A DNA stretch of 64,000 nt, taken from assembly GCF_026625565.1 (NCBI RefSeq), contig NZ_CP112998.1:1056501-1120500 (forward strand), in the 5' to 3' direction. This document shows positions 44,572 through 53,650 of the stretch, piece after piece (the first letter of the stretch is position 1; the number at the start of each line of letters is the position of its first letter). The stretch comes from Dyadobacter pollutisoli. Its GTDB lineage: Bacteria; Bacteroidota; Bacteroidia; Cytophagales; Spirosomataceae. The translations under genes and the position numbers were made by a program. The notes beneath the pieces were generated by a model. It ran no database searches. It was not told the DNA's origin and saw only the letters and a list, made by a program, of their open reading frames with translations.

Positions 44572-45444
44572 TTTTCTGAACTGCCTGCCGAAATAGTTTA
44601 GATCTGAAAAGCCGAGCTGGTAACAGATATCTGAAATGCTGGCTTTGCTCTCTGAGAGCAAATGCTTCGCTTTTTTAATCTTTTCCTTTAAAATAAAATC
44701 CAGGGGGCTCAAACTGAATTCTCTTTTGAAAGCCCGGTAAAAGGAAGTGCGGCTCATGCATGCCTTCTCACTAAGCTCATCGACCTGGATCTTTTCGCTG
44801 ATATTGGCCCGGATGTAGCTGATCACAAAGGCGAGCGGGCTGTCATCATGAAAATATGCACCATCTTCTACTGCTGCCAGGTTCTGGGTTTGAATGATGT
44901 GCACGATTAGTTCCTGTAAGGTCAGATCCGCCAGAATGTCCTTTCCCAGCGCGGAGCCCGAACAAATATGGATCAGTTTGTTTAAGGTCTGGGCCAGTTC
45001 CAGATTATTGAGAAAATGATACTGGTTGTGTTGCAGGTTCCAGAACTGATGTTTTCCTTCCCTTGGATAGGCCTCATTGAGCCGGTCTACAATTTGCTGA
45101 ATTTTATTTTGATCTAATGCCAGCGCGATGCATTGCGTGGGATTGTCACGGTTAGCATCCGGGAAATCAATTTTCATCGTGACATTGGCCGGTACCAGCA
45201 CAGTCTCTCCGGGCAGGTAGTCAAAGCCCGGCTGGTCAAAGAGATGCATGACCTTTTTACCCCGCAACATACTGGTGATCACAAAATCTGAAAACGTGAG
45301 CGGGACCAGTAGTGAGGGCTGGAGCGTTTCAAACAAATTTAACTCGCAGTTTTCCAGTGTAAACGCGCGGCGGTTTTCGACCAGCGTTTTCAGGGACTTT
45401 TCACCCGATAACGCCACCTGATTTAATTTATAACCTGCTGCCAT
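44518..45444 (-). CDS. AraC-family transcriptional regulator
   Basis: A 308-residue regulator. The N-terminal two thirds resemble the ligand-binding domain of AraC-type proteins that precede aldehyde dehydrogenase genes. The C-terminal double helix-turn-helix is clear: KIQVDELSEKACMSRTSFYRAFKREFSLSPLDFI (about 216-249) and SISDICYQLGFSDLNYFGRQFRKSEGISPSQYR at the end. It is divergent from the aldehyde dehydrogenase gene across 191 bp and probably controls it. The 3' end overlaps the DUF1905 gene. Confidence 0.9.
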   Translation of the reverse strand: MAAGYKLNQVALSGEKSLKTLVENRRAFTLENCELNLFETLQPSLLVPLTFSDFVITSMLRGKKVMHLFDQPGFDYLPGETVLVPANVTMKIDFPDANRDNPTQCIALALDQNKIQQIVDRLNEAYPREGKHQFWNLQHNQYHFLNNLELAQTLNKLIHICSGSALGKDILADLTLQELIVHIIQTQNLAAVEDGAYFHDDSPLAFVISYIRANISEKIQVDELSEKACMSRTSFYRAFKREFSLSPLDFILKEKIKKAKHLLSESKASISDICYQLGFSDLNYFGRQFRKSEGISPSQYRNVSSNDK

Positions 45445-45558
45445 AGCTACCCAATATCAAGATGAAAACCGCAATTTTAACCAATGCTTTTGCAAGTTAA
45501 TGCCTCTGAGATAAATATAATTATGTTTTGATAAAATGAGATATTTATCCTATAATCT

Positions 45559-45602
45559 GGAACGATCGTACCAATGATTAACGTGGTATCAGGCTAGGTT
45601 TG
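45559..45602 (+). promoter_or_regulatory. Candidate AraC-regulated promoter of the aldehyde dehydrogenase gene
   Basis: TAGGTTTG (45595-45602) fits the TAnnTTTG element 33 bp before the start codon, but no TTG lies at the usual upstream position. About 22 bp upstream is the near-perfect palindrome GGAACGATCGTACC (45559-45572). The weak upstream element plus the palindrome suggest activator dependence. Confidence 0.4.
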
Positions 45603-45635
45603 TATTCATTAATCATTAAAATTAACCTTTAACTT

Positions 45636-47189
45636 ATGGATACGATCACCGAAAACCCAACAATTGAAAGCAAACCTAAGGTCAATGAAAATCTGGCAAA
45701 GCGCCCTGATTTTAAAGAAAAGTATGGAAATTTTATAGATGGAAAATTCGTAGAACCCGTTAAAGGGCAGTACTTTGAAAACGTCTCACCAATGGACGGC
45801 CAGGTTTTTACCCGCGCGGCCCGGTCCACCAAAGAAGATATTGAAAATGCATTGGACGCAGCCCACAGGGCATTTCCAGCTTGGAGTAAATCAGCTGCAA
45901 CATACCGGAGCAATCTACTTTTAAAAATTGCCCAGGTCATTGAAGACAATCTGGAATACCTGGCCATTGTGGAAACGATTGACAATGGTAAGGCGATCAG
46001 GGAGACCCGGGCTGCTGACCTGCCGCTTTGCGTGGACCATTTCCGCTACTTTGCCGGCGTAATACGTGCTGAGGAGGGTAGTGTTTCCGAGCATGATGAA
46101 AACACAGTGTGCATCAATCTGCATGAACCGCTGGGTGTTGTCGCCCAGATCATTCCATGGAATTTCCCATTGCTAATGGCTACCTGGAAAATCGCTCCGG
46201 CTTTGGCCGCAGGTTGCTGCGTGGTAGTGAAACCCGCTGAGCAGACGCCTACATCCATTATGGTACTAATGGAGCTGATCGGTGAGATTCTGCCGGCTGG
46301 TGTGCTCAACATCGTTTCAGGCTTTGGGGTAGAAGCAGGCAAGCCACTGGCTTCCTCACCAAGAGTTGCCAAAGTGGCGTTTACCGGTGAAACCACCACG
46401 GGAAGGCTTATTATGCAATATGCGTCAGACAACCTGGTACCAGTCACTATGGAGTTGGGTGGAAAATCACCAAACATATTCTTTCCGTCGGTGGCAGACG
46501 AGGACGACGCCTTCTTTGACAAAGCCATTGAAGGAGCGGTTTTGTTCGCGCTCAACCAGGGTGAAGTTTGCACTTGTCCGTCGCGTATTTTGGTTCATGA
46601 GAGTATTTATGACAAGTTTATCAGTAGGGTCATTGAGCGTACCAATGCCATCAAAATGGGTCATCCGCTGGATAGTACCACCATGATGGGAGCTCAGGCC
46701 TCCAATGATCAATACGAGAAAATCCTTTCCTATCTTAAAATCGGTAAAGAAGAAGGAGCAGAAGTGCTCGCTGGTGGGGACGCGCAGACATTCGAGAATG
46801 GCATTTCGGGTGGCTACTACATTAAACCCACTATATTTAAAGGACATAACAAAATGAGGATCTTCCAGGAGGAAATCTTCGGTCCGGTGGTTTGCGTCAC
46901 GACATTCAAAACCACTGAGGAGGCCATTGCCATTGCCAATGATACCCTCTACGGACTAGGCGCGGGCGTGTGGACGCGTGATGCACACGAGATTTATCAG
47001 GTGCCTCGCGCTATTCAGGCGGGTAGGGTGTGGGTCAATAACTACCACGCCTATCCGGCACATGCGCCATTTGGGGGTTATAAAAAATCCGGTTTCGGTC
47101 GTGAAAACCACAAAATGATGCTCGGTTATTATCGCCAGACCAAAAACATGCTGATTTCTTATGACAAGAATAAGTTGGGCTTTTTCTGA
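45636..47189 (+). CDS. Aldehyde dehydrogenase (AldB/ExaC type)
   Basis: A 517-residue NAD(P)-dependent aldehyde dehydrogenase. Cofactor motif GFGVEAGKPL and the VAFTGETTTGR strand (about 247-257), the general-base motif ELGGKSPNIFF and the catalytic Cys in NQGEVCTCPSR (about 307-317) are visible. The sequence type corresponds to acetaldehyde/chloroacetaldehyde dehydrogenases. DUF779 follows after 6 bp, a conserved pairing. Its likely role is oxidation of aldehydes from alcohol or amine breakdown in the cytoplasm. Confidence 0.93.
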   Translation: MDTITENPTIESKPKVNENLAKRPDFKEKYGNFIDGKFVEPVKGQYFENVSPMDGQVFTRAARSTKEDIENALDAAHRAFPAWSKSAATYRSNLLLKIAQVIEDNLEYLAIVETIDNGKAIRETRAADLPLCVDHFRYFAGVIRAEEGSVSEHDENTVCINLHEPLGVVAQIIPWNFPLLMATWKIAPALAAGCCVVVKPAEQTPTSIMVLMELIGEILPAGVLNIVSGFGVEAGKPLASSPRVAKVAFTGETTTGRLIMQYASDNLVPVTMELGGKSPNIFFPSVADEDDAFFDKAIEGAVLFALNQGEVCTCPSRILVHESIYDKFISRVIERTNAIKMGHPLDSTTMMGAQASNDQYEKILSYLKIGKEEGAEVLAGGDAQTFENGISGGYYIKPTIFKGHNKMRIFQEEIFGPVVCVTTFKTTEEAIAIANDTLYGLGAGVWTRDAHEIYQVPRAIQAGRVWVNNYHAYPAHAPFGGYKKSGFGRENHKMMLGYYRQTKNMLISYDKNKLGFF

Positions 47190-47195
47190 TCAGCT

Positions 47196-47558
47196 ATGAC
47201 GAGCAGGGTATTGATAACGCCAGAGGCTGAAAAGGTAGTAGCGAAACTACAAAAAGAGAATGGTGAGCTGATGTTCCATCAGAGTGGCGGTTGTTGTGAT
47301 GGCTCGCAGCCCATGTGTTTTCCCAAAGGAGAGTTCCGGACATCGGATAGTGATGTGCTGTTGGGGGAAATCGCTGGCTGCGGGTTTTACATGAGTCGCG
47401 ACCAGTTTGAATACTGGAAACATACCCAGCTTACAATCGATGTCACACCTGGACGCGGGTCAAGTTTTTCGCTGGAAATTCCACTGGGGATCCGTTTTAT
47501 CACCAAGTCCAGACTTTATACAGATCAGGAGGCCAGTGAGCTTTCGCCGGTAGAATGA
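47196..47558 (+). CDS. DUF779 family protein
   Basis: A 120-residue protein with the family's Cys-rich motif HQSGGCCDGSQPMCFPKGEF (about 28-47) and the IAGCGFYMSRDQFEYWKHTQ run. DUF779 genes are regularly found directly after aldehyde dehydrogenase genes, as here (6-bp gap). The clustered Cys residues suggest metal binding, but the role is not established. Confidence 0.9.
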   Translation: MTSRVLITPEAEKVVAKLQKENGELMFHQSGGCCDGSQPMCFPKGEFRTSDSDVLLGEIAGCGFYMSRDQFEYWKHTQLTIDVTPGRGSSFSLEIPLGIRFITKSRLYTDQEASELSPVE

Positions 47559-47751
47559 CGCATTGACTTTTCGGGGTGGGGAGCATGAAGGGCCAAATAT
47601 TTGCCCACATGTTTTCCGTCCCACTTTTCATTCCAGTCGATTTTTGTTATATTTGTTCAAATCAAGCGGTTTGCTGACTGGGAAAATTAAAGTCAGCGCA
47701 TTTTTAACGCGTCTGTTAATCAGAGGATTGGCGGACTTTATAAGCTGAATT

Positions 47752-49026
47752 TTGAATTTTAATGAATTTGAACTCCACGAAGACGTATTAAGCGCCGTGG
47801 ATTCCATGAATTACCAGCAGGCAACACCTATCCAGGAGCAAGCAATCCCCTACATTCTGAGTGGCAAAGACCTTTTGGCCTGTGCCCAGACCGGTACCGG
47901 CAAAACCGCCGCATACCTGATCCCCATTCTTGATAAGGTAGCCCACGAAACCAATGTCCATACCGGCGCATTGATCCTTGTTCCTACGCGTGAACTAGCC
48001 GTTCAGATCGACCAGCAAATTCAGGGGCTGGGCTATTTTGTCGGAGCTACCAGCATTGCTGTGTACGGAGGAAATAAAGGGCCGGAGTGGGATCAGCAGA
48101 AAAAAGCCCTGACCCAAGGAGCGGACATTATCATTGCTACGCCCGGACGCCTGATCGCTCATTTGCAGCTGGGATATGTCAATTTTAGTGATCTGAAACA
48201 TTTGGTGCTCGATGAAGCTGACCGGATGCTGGATATGGGCTTTTTGGGTGATATCCTTAAAATAATGAGCTTTCTGCCCACCAAGCGTCAGACGTTGATG
48301 TTTTCAGCAACAATGCCCTCTAAAATAGGAGAGCTGGCTAAGCGGATCCTTCAAAATCCGGAAGAAATCAGGCTGGCCGTTTCAAGACCTGTTGACCGCA
48401 TCGACCAGCAGTTCTATATGGCCAAAGACGAACAAAAATTGCCATTGCTGCTCCATTTACTGAGCCAGGAACAAAGTACAACAAGTATGGTCTTGTTTAC
48501 TTCACGGAAGTCGACAGTAGAGCCCATTGTACGTTCGCTGCGCAAATTAGGAATGGGCGCTCACGGAATTTCTTCGGATTCCGAGCAGGCGGATCGTGAA
48601 ATTGTGCTGAGGGATTTTAAAAATAGAAAATTTCCTGTGCTCGTCGCGACAGATGTGCTTTCACGCGGTATAGATATTGACAATTTGAGCCACGTAGTCA
48701 ATTATGACGTTCCGCGCGATCCTGAGGATTATGTGCACCGCATTGGCCGTACGGCCAGGGCAGAGTCGAAGGGCACAGCGATCACTTTTATCAATGAACA
48801 AGATCAAAAATACGTTCTGAAAATAGAACGGCTTTTTGAAAAAGAAGTAGAGAAAAGGTCCATTACCCAGGAACTGGGACTTGGTGAGCCGCCGGTATTT
48901 GAACCCAAAAAGTTCCGCTCCTCAGGACCCAGAAAAGGCCCGGGAAACCGGCCTGCCGGCAAACCTTCTGGAAAACAGAAGAGACGTAAACCTAAAAAAG
49001 AACAAAAGAATCCTACTCAGGCATAG
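47752..49026 (+). CDS. rhlE: DEAD-box RNA helicase (RhlE-like)
   Basis: A 424-residue ATP-dependent RNA helicase. It starts with TTG at 47752; MNFNEFELHEDVLSAV is the normal Q-motif lead, and no in-frame ATG is available before it. Motifs in order: Q motif ATPIQEQAIP, motif I AQTGTGKT (about 42-49), Ia PTRELA, Ib TPGR, II VLDEADRML, III FSATMP, and VI HRIGRTAR. The tail is basic and rich in Gly/Pro/Lys, as in RhlE proteins that bind structured RNA. It likely acts in ribosome assembly or mRNA decay. Confidence 0.92.
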   Translation: MNFNEFELHEDVLSAVDSMNYQQATPIQEQAIPYILSGKDLLACAQTGTGKTAAYLIPILDKVAHETNVHTGALILVPTRELAVQIDQQIQGLGYFVGATSIAVYGGNKGPEWDQQKKALTQGADIIIATPGRLIAHLQLGYVNFSDLKHLVLDEADRMLDMGFLGDILKIMSFLPTKRQTLMFSATMPSKIGELAKRILQNPEEIRLAVSRPVDRIDQQFYMAKDEQKLPLLLHLLSQEQSTTSMVLFTSRKSTVEPIVRSLRKLGMGAHGISSDSEQADREIVLRDFKNRKFPVLVATDVLSRGIDIDNLSHVVNYDVPRDPEDYVHRIGRTARAESKGTAITFINEQDQKYVLKIERLFEKEVEKRSITQELGLGEPPVFEPKKFRSSGPRKGPGNRPAGKPSGKQKRRKPKKEQKNPTQA

Positions 49027-49192
49027 CCTGAATTCAGAGTTTGTCAGACGTGAGCAGCCAGGGAATAAGAGGTGATTATGATTATATCAATGTTTTATTT
49101 AATGAAATCAATGATATGAATGTAGTGTGCCGATTTTGCTTTTCATTTGCCTTGCATTTAAATCGTCATGAATGAACTTAAATTGATCACTA

Positions 49193-49912
49193 TTGGACCG
49201 TTTAATAGATTGGATAAGGAATTATAAGTTTAGCGTATCTGATCCTCCCATTATCACTATGGAAGGCGTTTTTTCGCTGTTGCTGCTTTTGCTTTTGAGT
49301 ATCGCAGCTGTCACTTTTCATCTGATCCGCATTCTTTTTAATTCCCCTGTTGATTTTTCGCTGGACTGGAATTTATTTCTGAGTTGGATACCCCTGATTA
49401 TCGCGTTTCTGGCTGATACATTGACCAAGCGCTTCGACAGCAATGTCATCATCATCACCTTGCTTAGTGTAACCTGGATTGCTTTTCTGCCCAATGCGCC
49501 TTATATGATCACCGATCTGGCGCATTTAACGGTTGATTATCAGCGAGATCTGACCTGGCATGACATCATTATGCTTTTTTCCTATGCGGAAGTAAGCCTT
49601 TTCAATGGATTGGTCTCACTTTACTGGATACACCGCTCATGGAGGCGTGTTTTTGAAAAAAGAACAGCTAATATCCTGCTGTTGATCAGTCTGCCCCTGG
49701 CGGGATTTGGCGTATATTTGGGCAGGGTCAGAAGGATGAACAGTTGGGATATCATTCACGAGCCGGAAGCGATCATTAAAAACCTCTTTGAAAGCATTTT
49801 GGACCGTACAGCGTGGGTATTCAGTATGGAGATCGGAATGCTGCTAGGGATCCTGTATCTGGTACTGTGGGCGATCATCAGGTTTCGTATCAGACACAGC
49901 AGAAAGAGTTAA
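49193..49912 (+). CDS. DUF1361 membrane protein
   Basis: A 239-residue integral membrane protein with about six hydrophobic segments (the first three around 25-45, 60-80 and 85-100). The conserved run LPNAPYMITDLAHL (about 101-114) identifies DUF1361. The start is TTG at 49193, as upstream in-frame ATG codons are cut off by a stop. Function unknown. Confidence 0.8.
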   Translation: MDRLIDWIRNYKFSVSDPPIITMEGVFSLLLLLLLSIAAVTFHLIRILFNSPVDFSLDWNLFLSWIPLIIAFLADTLTKRFDSNVIIITLLSVTWIAFLPNAPYMITDLAHLTVDYQRDLTWHDIIMLFSYAEVSLFNGLVSLYWIHRSWRRVFEKRTANILLLISLPLAGFGVYLGRVRRMNSWDIIHEPEAIIKNLFESILDRTAWVFSMEIGMLLGILYLVLWAIIRFRIRHSRKS

Positions 49913-49960
49913 ACTACCCTCAAAAACAGCTTTTTTGCTTAGCGCATTATTTATAATTGT

Positions 49961-50692
49961 ATGCAAATATCTGACAACGTAAAGGATTCCTATTCCTCGC
50001 AATATGATGAAAGTTCAGTAGCCTGGCGCAACACCGGGGCCAAATATAAGGCGCTTAACATCGTAGAATTAACCAAAAATATTAGTTTCAAAAATGTACT
50101 GGAAGTCGGGGCAGGAGAGGGGAGTATACTGAGCTGGCTATCACAATGGGATTTTTGCCCGGACATGAACTGCGTGGAAATCTCAGAGAGCGGCATCGGA
50201 CTGATCAAATCCAAAAACATCAAGAGTCTCAATGACATTCTATTGTTTGACGGGTACAAAATACCTTATCCTGACGATCATTTCGATTTGGTGATCTGCT
50301 CACACGTGATGGAGCACGTCGAGCACGAGAGATTGCTTTTAAGGGAGATCAAAAGAGTATCCAAAAACCAGATTTTTGAAGTGCCCATTGATTTCTCATT
50401 TTATGTAGACAAGAAACTGAAACATTTCTTGTCCTACGGGCACATAAACATTTATACGCCGTCATTGTTTCGGTTTTTATTGCGGTCAGAGAATTTAGAG
50501 GTCAAAAAAGACATTTGTCATTTGTATCACGAAGAAGTGATCAGGCCATTGTTTAAGAACAATCCCAAAGGTTTATTTGTGACCAAATTGAAATTCGCCA
50601 TTCTACGGTTTTTTCCATATTTACTGGGAATCAAGCCGAGTTCCTACGCCGTACTTACGTCCAAAACTGAAAAGGACCTGTCTATTTTTTAA
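49961..50692 (+). CDS. Class I SAM-dependent methyltransferase
   Basis: A 243-residue protein with the SAM-binding motif VLEVGAGEGSILSWL (about 46-60), an acidic residue after NCVEISE and the post-I motif FDLVICSHVMEHVEHERLLLREI. The fold is the UbiE/Methyltransf_11 type. The substrate is unknown. The stop is directly followed by the truC start codon, so the two are probably co-transcribed. Confidence 0.85.
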   Translation: MQISDNVKDSYSSQYDESSVAWRNTGAKYKALNIVELTKNISFKNVLEVGAGEGSILSWLSQWDFCPDMNCVEISESGIGLIKSKNIKSLNDILLFDGYKIPYPDDHFDLVICSHVMEHVEHERLLLREIKRVSKNQIFEVPIDFSFYVDKKLKHFLSYGHINIYTPSLFRFLLRSENLEVKKDICHLYHEEVIRPLFKNNPKGLFVTKLKFAILRFFPYLLGIKPSSYAVLTSKTEKDLSIF

Positions 50693-51421
50693 GTGCTCTC
50701 AGATCCATATTTCCCACTTTCGATCATTTACCAGGACGAGGAGCTGGTGGCTATCAATAAGCCGCACGGGCTGCTAGTCCACCGCTCATCGATTGCAGCA
50801 GATACAGATATCTTCGCGGTGCAGCTGCTGCGCGATCAGCTGGGTCAGAAAGTGTACCCGGTCCATCGTCTGGACAGAAAAACAGCAGGCGTACTTTTGT
50901 TTGCATTAAATGATGAAATGAACAGCTTAATGCAGCAAAAGTTTCAGGAAGGAGAAATCAATAAGACCTATCACGCCATTGTCCGGGGTTTTACGCCAGA
51001 TAGTGGTGAAATTGACTATCCCTTAAAACGGGAGGACGGAACCATTCAGCAGGCTTTTACCTCCTACAAAACCCTGCAAAGAACAGAAGTGCCCTTTGCA
51101 ATCGGCAAGCACCTGACCTCGCGTTACTCCCTTGTGGAGCTGACGCCCACAACCGGCCGGATGCATCAACTCCGCAAGCACATGGCTCACATTTTCCATC
51201 CCATCATCGGCGACCGCCCTCACGGCTGCAACAAGCAGAATAAATACTTCAAGGATAATCTGGATATGACCAGCATGATGCTACATGCAGTGAGCGTAGA
51301 ATTTGTTCATCCAAGAAATCACAATCAATTAAAATTACAGTGTTCTTATCAACCGGACTTTCAAAATGTCCTGGGCGAATTGCAATTTGATGTTCAGGAT
51401 AGGTTGGATTTCAGGCTCTGA
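50693..51421 (+). CDS. truC: tRNA pseudouridine(65) synthase TruC-like
   Basis: A 242-residue RluA/TruC-family pseudouridine synthase starting with GTG directly after the methyltransferase stop. It contains the KPHGLLVH start, the catalytic motif VHRLDRKTAGVLLFAL (about 62-77, Asp in HRLDRxTxG), FQEGEINKTYHAIVRG and LTPTTGRMHQLRKHMAHIFHPIIGD. Length and the H-RLDRKT pattern fit TruC, which modifies U65 of tRNA. A terminator-like hairpin follows. Confidence 0.88.
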   Translation: MLSDPYFPLSIIYQDEELVAINKPHGLLVHRSSIAADTDIFAVQLLRDQLGQKVYPVHRLDRKTAGVLLFALNDEMNSLMQQKFQEGEINKTYHAIVRGFTPDSGEIDYPLKREDGTIQQAFTSYKTLQRTEVPFAIGKHLTSRYSLVELTPTTGRMHQLRKHMAHIFHPIIGDRPHGCNKQNKYFKDNLDMTSMMLHAVSVEFVHPRNHNQLKLQCSYQPDFQNVLGELQFDVQDRLDFRL

Positions 51422-51496
51422 AATTGAACCGATTTTTTTATACAATTATTTACTTATCAGGCCACTATGTTTAAATTGAGCCTATTTCCTCTAAAT

Positions 51497-51532
51497 AAAA
51501 CACCCAGCAGATTTCAATGTGCTGGATGTTTT
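51497..51532. terminator. Bidirectional hairpin between truC and the decarboxylase remnant
   Basis: AAAACACCCAGCA (51497-51509) pairs with TGCTGGATGTTTT (51520-51532) around a 10-base loop, with one mismatch (a G-U pair on the minus transcript) and A/T-rich flanks. Suits an intrinsic terminator for truC on the plus strand or for the minus-strand unit ending at about 51548. Confidence 0.65.
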
Positions 51533-51547
51533 GTTTATAAATCTCTA

Positions 51548-51750
51548 TTACTTATTATCACTGAATCCTTCAACACCTCTGTGACTAGACTCTTCATACA
51601 ACCTTTCAGTAGGTAAGTTACGGAAGTAATCGTATGTGATTTTAAATCTTCCGGACGTGAAACTTTTGGCTCCCGGCCCAGGATTTCCTTGGCTTTCGTG
51701 ATGTCTGGCTGGAGTTGATTCGTACCATCCAGCTCTAAGGCCTGACAATG
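51548..51750 (-). pseudogene. C-terminal remnant of a UDP-glucuronate decarboxylase-like epimerase
   Basis: The minus strand carries LQPDITKAKEILGREPKVSR in one frame and then KITYDYFRNLPTERLYEE in another. Together they match the end of UDP-glucuronate decarboxylase (UXS) and related NAD-dependent epimerases, in which PDITKAKxxLGWEPKV is followed by xxTYxYF. A frameshift near 51640 separates the two parts and the rest of the gene is missing. It lies immediately downstream of ugd, where a decarboxylase using UDP-glucuronate would be expected. Confidence 0.75.
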
Positions 51751-51825
51751 CACGTAGTACACGTCCGTCACTGACAAGCCTCTCGATCGCAGGTGTTCAA
51801 TATCCCGACAATATTTTCAATTTTC

Positions 51826-53142
51826 TCAGGCTGGAATCACTTTTTCCCTACCAATACTGTAATAGGTATAGCCCATTTCCTTCATTTGTTCTAGTTCATA
51901 CAGGTTTCTTCCGTCAAAAATTACTTTATTTTTGAGCAACTTACCCATTTTCTCAAACTCAGGAGTACGGAACTGAGGCCATTCTGTGAAGATCATCAGG
52001 GCGTCAGCATCATCCAAAGCTGCGTAAGGCGTATGGCAGAAAGTAACTTTATCTCCTAATATACCCTTTACATTGTTCATTGCTTCGGGATCGTATACCG
52101 TCACTTTTGCACCTGCTTCGAGCAAGAAATTGATATTTTCAAGGGCGGGAGCTTCACGGATATCATCCGTATAAGGTTTGAATGCAAGACCCCACACAGC
52201 GATCGTTTTTCCTTTCAGGCTACCTTCGAAGTAAGTTTCAACCATCGGAAGAAGTTTTTTCTTCTGATCATCATTGACATCCATTACTGATTGGAGAATG
52301 CGGAAATCATAGTTGTAGTCTTTGGAGGTTTTAGCCAAAGCCTGTACGTCTTTTGGGAAACAGCTTCCACCGTATCCGATACCTGCAAAAAGGAACCTTT
52401 TACCAATGCGACTGTCCGTTCCGATACCACGACGGATATCGTCCACATTGGCACCTACTTTTTCGCAAAGGTTGGCAATTTCGTTCATGAAAGTGATTTT
52501 CATCGCCAGGAAAGAGTTCGCTGCATATTTGGTCATTTCTGCCGAACGCTCATCCATAAATATGACAGGGTTACCCTGTCTCACTAATGGAGCATACAAT
52601 TTCTCCATTACCTTCTTAGCTTTTTCAGAAGAGGTCCCCACCACAACGCGGTCAGGCTTCATGAAATCTTCGACGGCGACACCTTCCCTCAAAAATTCAG
52701 GGTTAGAAACCACGTCAAAATCCACTTTTGCATTTTTCACGATCGCTGCGTGTACTTTTTCAGCAGTGCCTACCGGTACAGTACTCTTATCGATAATCAC
52801 TGCGTATTGATCCAATATGTATCCAAGATCATCGGCTACTTTAAGGATGTACTTCAAATCCGCTGATCCGTCTTCACCGGGAGGTGTTGGCAATGCAAGG
52901 AAAATTACTTTGGCGTCTTTAATGCCTTCTGCGAGATTCGTAGTAAATACCAGACGACCTTCCGCCACGTTACGGTCAAAAAGCACATCAAGCCCGGGTT
53001 CGTAGATAGGTACCTCACCCTTTTGAAGACGTTCTATTTTTCTGACATCAATGTCAACACAAGTAACCTGATTGCCGGTTTCGGCAAAGCAAGTACCAGT
53101 CACTAATCCAACATAACCTGTTCCTACAACTGCGATTTTCAT
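51826..53142 (-). CDS. ugd: UDP-glucose 6-dehydrogenase
   Basis: A 438-residue enzyme that oxidises UDP-glucose to UDP-glucuronate with two NAD+. It has VVGTGYVGLVTGTCFAETG (4-22), the STVPVGTAEKV segment, SNPEFLREGVAVEDF (about 148-162), the catalytic Cys in GYGGSCFPKDVQAL (about 258-271) and the C-terminal domain with VWGLAFKPYTDDIREAP. It feeds the UDP-glucuronate epimerase at 33590-34615. A weak TACTTTTG element lies about 90 bp upstream (53239-53232). Confidence 0.95.
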   Translation of the reverse strand: MKIAVVGTGYVGLVTGTCFAETGNQVTCVDIDVRKIERLQKGEVPIYEPGLDVLFDRNVAEGRLVFTTNLAEGIKDAKVIFLALPTPPGEDGSADLKYILKVADDLGYILDQYAVIIDKSTVPVGTAEKVHAAIVKNAKVDFDVVSNPEFLREGVAVEDFMKPDRVVVGTSSEKAKKVMEKLYAPLVRQGNPVIFMDERSAEMTKYAANSFLAMKITFMNEIANLCEKVGANVDDIRRGIGTDSRIGKRFLFAGIGYGGSCFPKDVQALAKTSKDYNYDFRILQSVMDVNDDQKKKLLPMVETYFEGSLKGKTIAVWGLAFKPYTDDIREAPALENINFLLEAGAKVTVYDPEAMNNVKGILGDKVTFCHTPYAALDDADALMIFTEWPQFRTPEFEKMGKLLKNKVIFDGRNLYELEQMKEMGYTYYSIGREKVIPA

Positions 53143-53350
53143 AAAATGTGATGATTATTATATAGCTGTTACGGTATTTATTTATGATTAAAAAATTGAA
53201 CTTTACCAAGTCTATGGTACTGAGGCCTTTGCAAAAGTAATTTTTTTAAACGGATGTTCACTGCTACCATCCGGATTTGTTCGTTTGCGGTTAATGAATT
53301 TGTCTATTTCTCAGAATGATTGAATAGCACAAATATAATCATCAACCATT

Positions 53351-53650
53351 ATGAACATAACAAAATCAGATTTAACTCAGAGCCAGCGGGAGGAAACCTG
53401 CCATCTGATCAAAGAAACGGTGAGAGATTTTGCAGCACACCATATTAAACCAATATCAATGGTGGGGCAAAAAACAGCACTTTCCCAAGGAAGTCTTTCA
53501 CAAGCTTGGTGATCTTGGGTTGATGGGAAAGCTTGTACAGCAACGTTTTGGAGGCTTGGGGCCTGGTTATAAAGAGTATGCTATGGCCATTATTGAACTA
53601 TAAAAAATAGACCCGTCAGTTGGACTTTCCATGGCTGTGCATAATTAGTA
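53351..53650 (+). pseudogene. Acyl-CoA dehydrogenase N-terminal fragment
   Basis: Starting at ATG 53351, one frame reads MNITKSDLTQSQREETC and then DFAAHHIKPIS before a frameshift near 53470. A second frame continues HFPKEVFHKLGDLGLMGK, FGGLGPGYKEYAMAIIEL, an in-frame stop, then IDPSVGLSMAVHN. These are consecutive pieces of the acyl-CoA dehydrogenase N-terminal helical domain. The catalytic C-terminal two thirds are absent. This looks like debris left by insertion or deletion. Confidence 0.75.
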
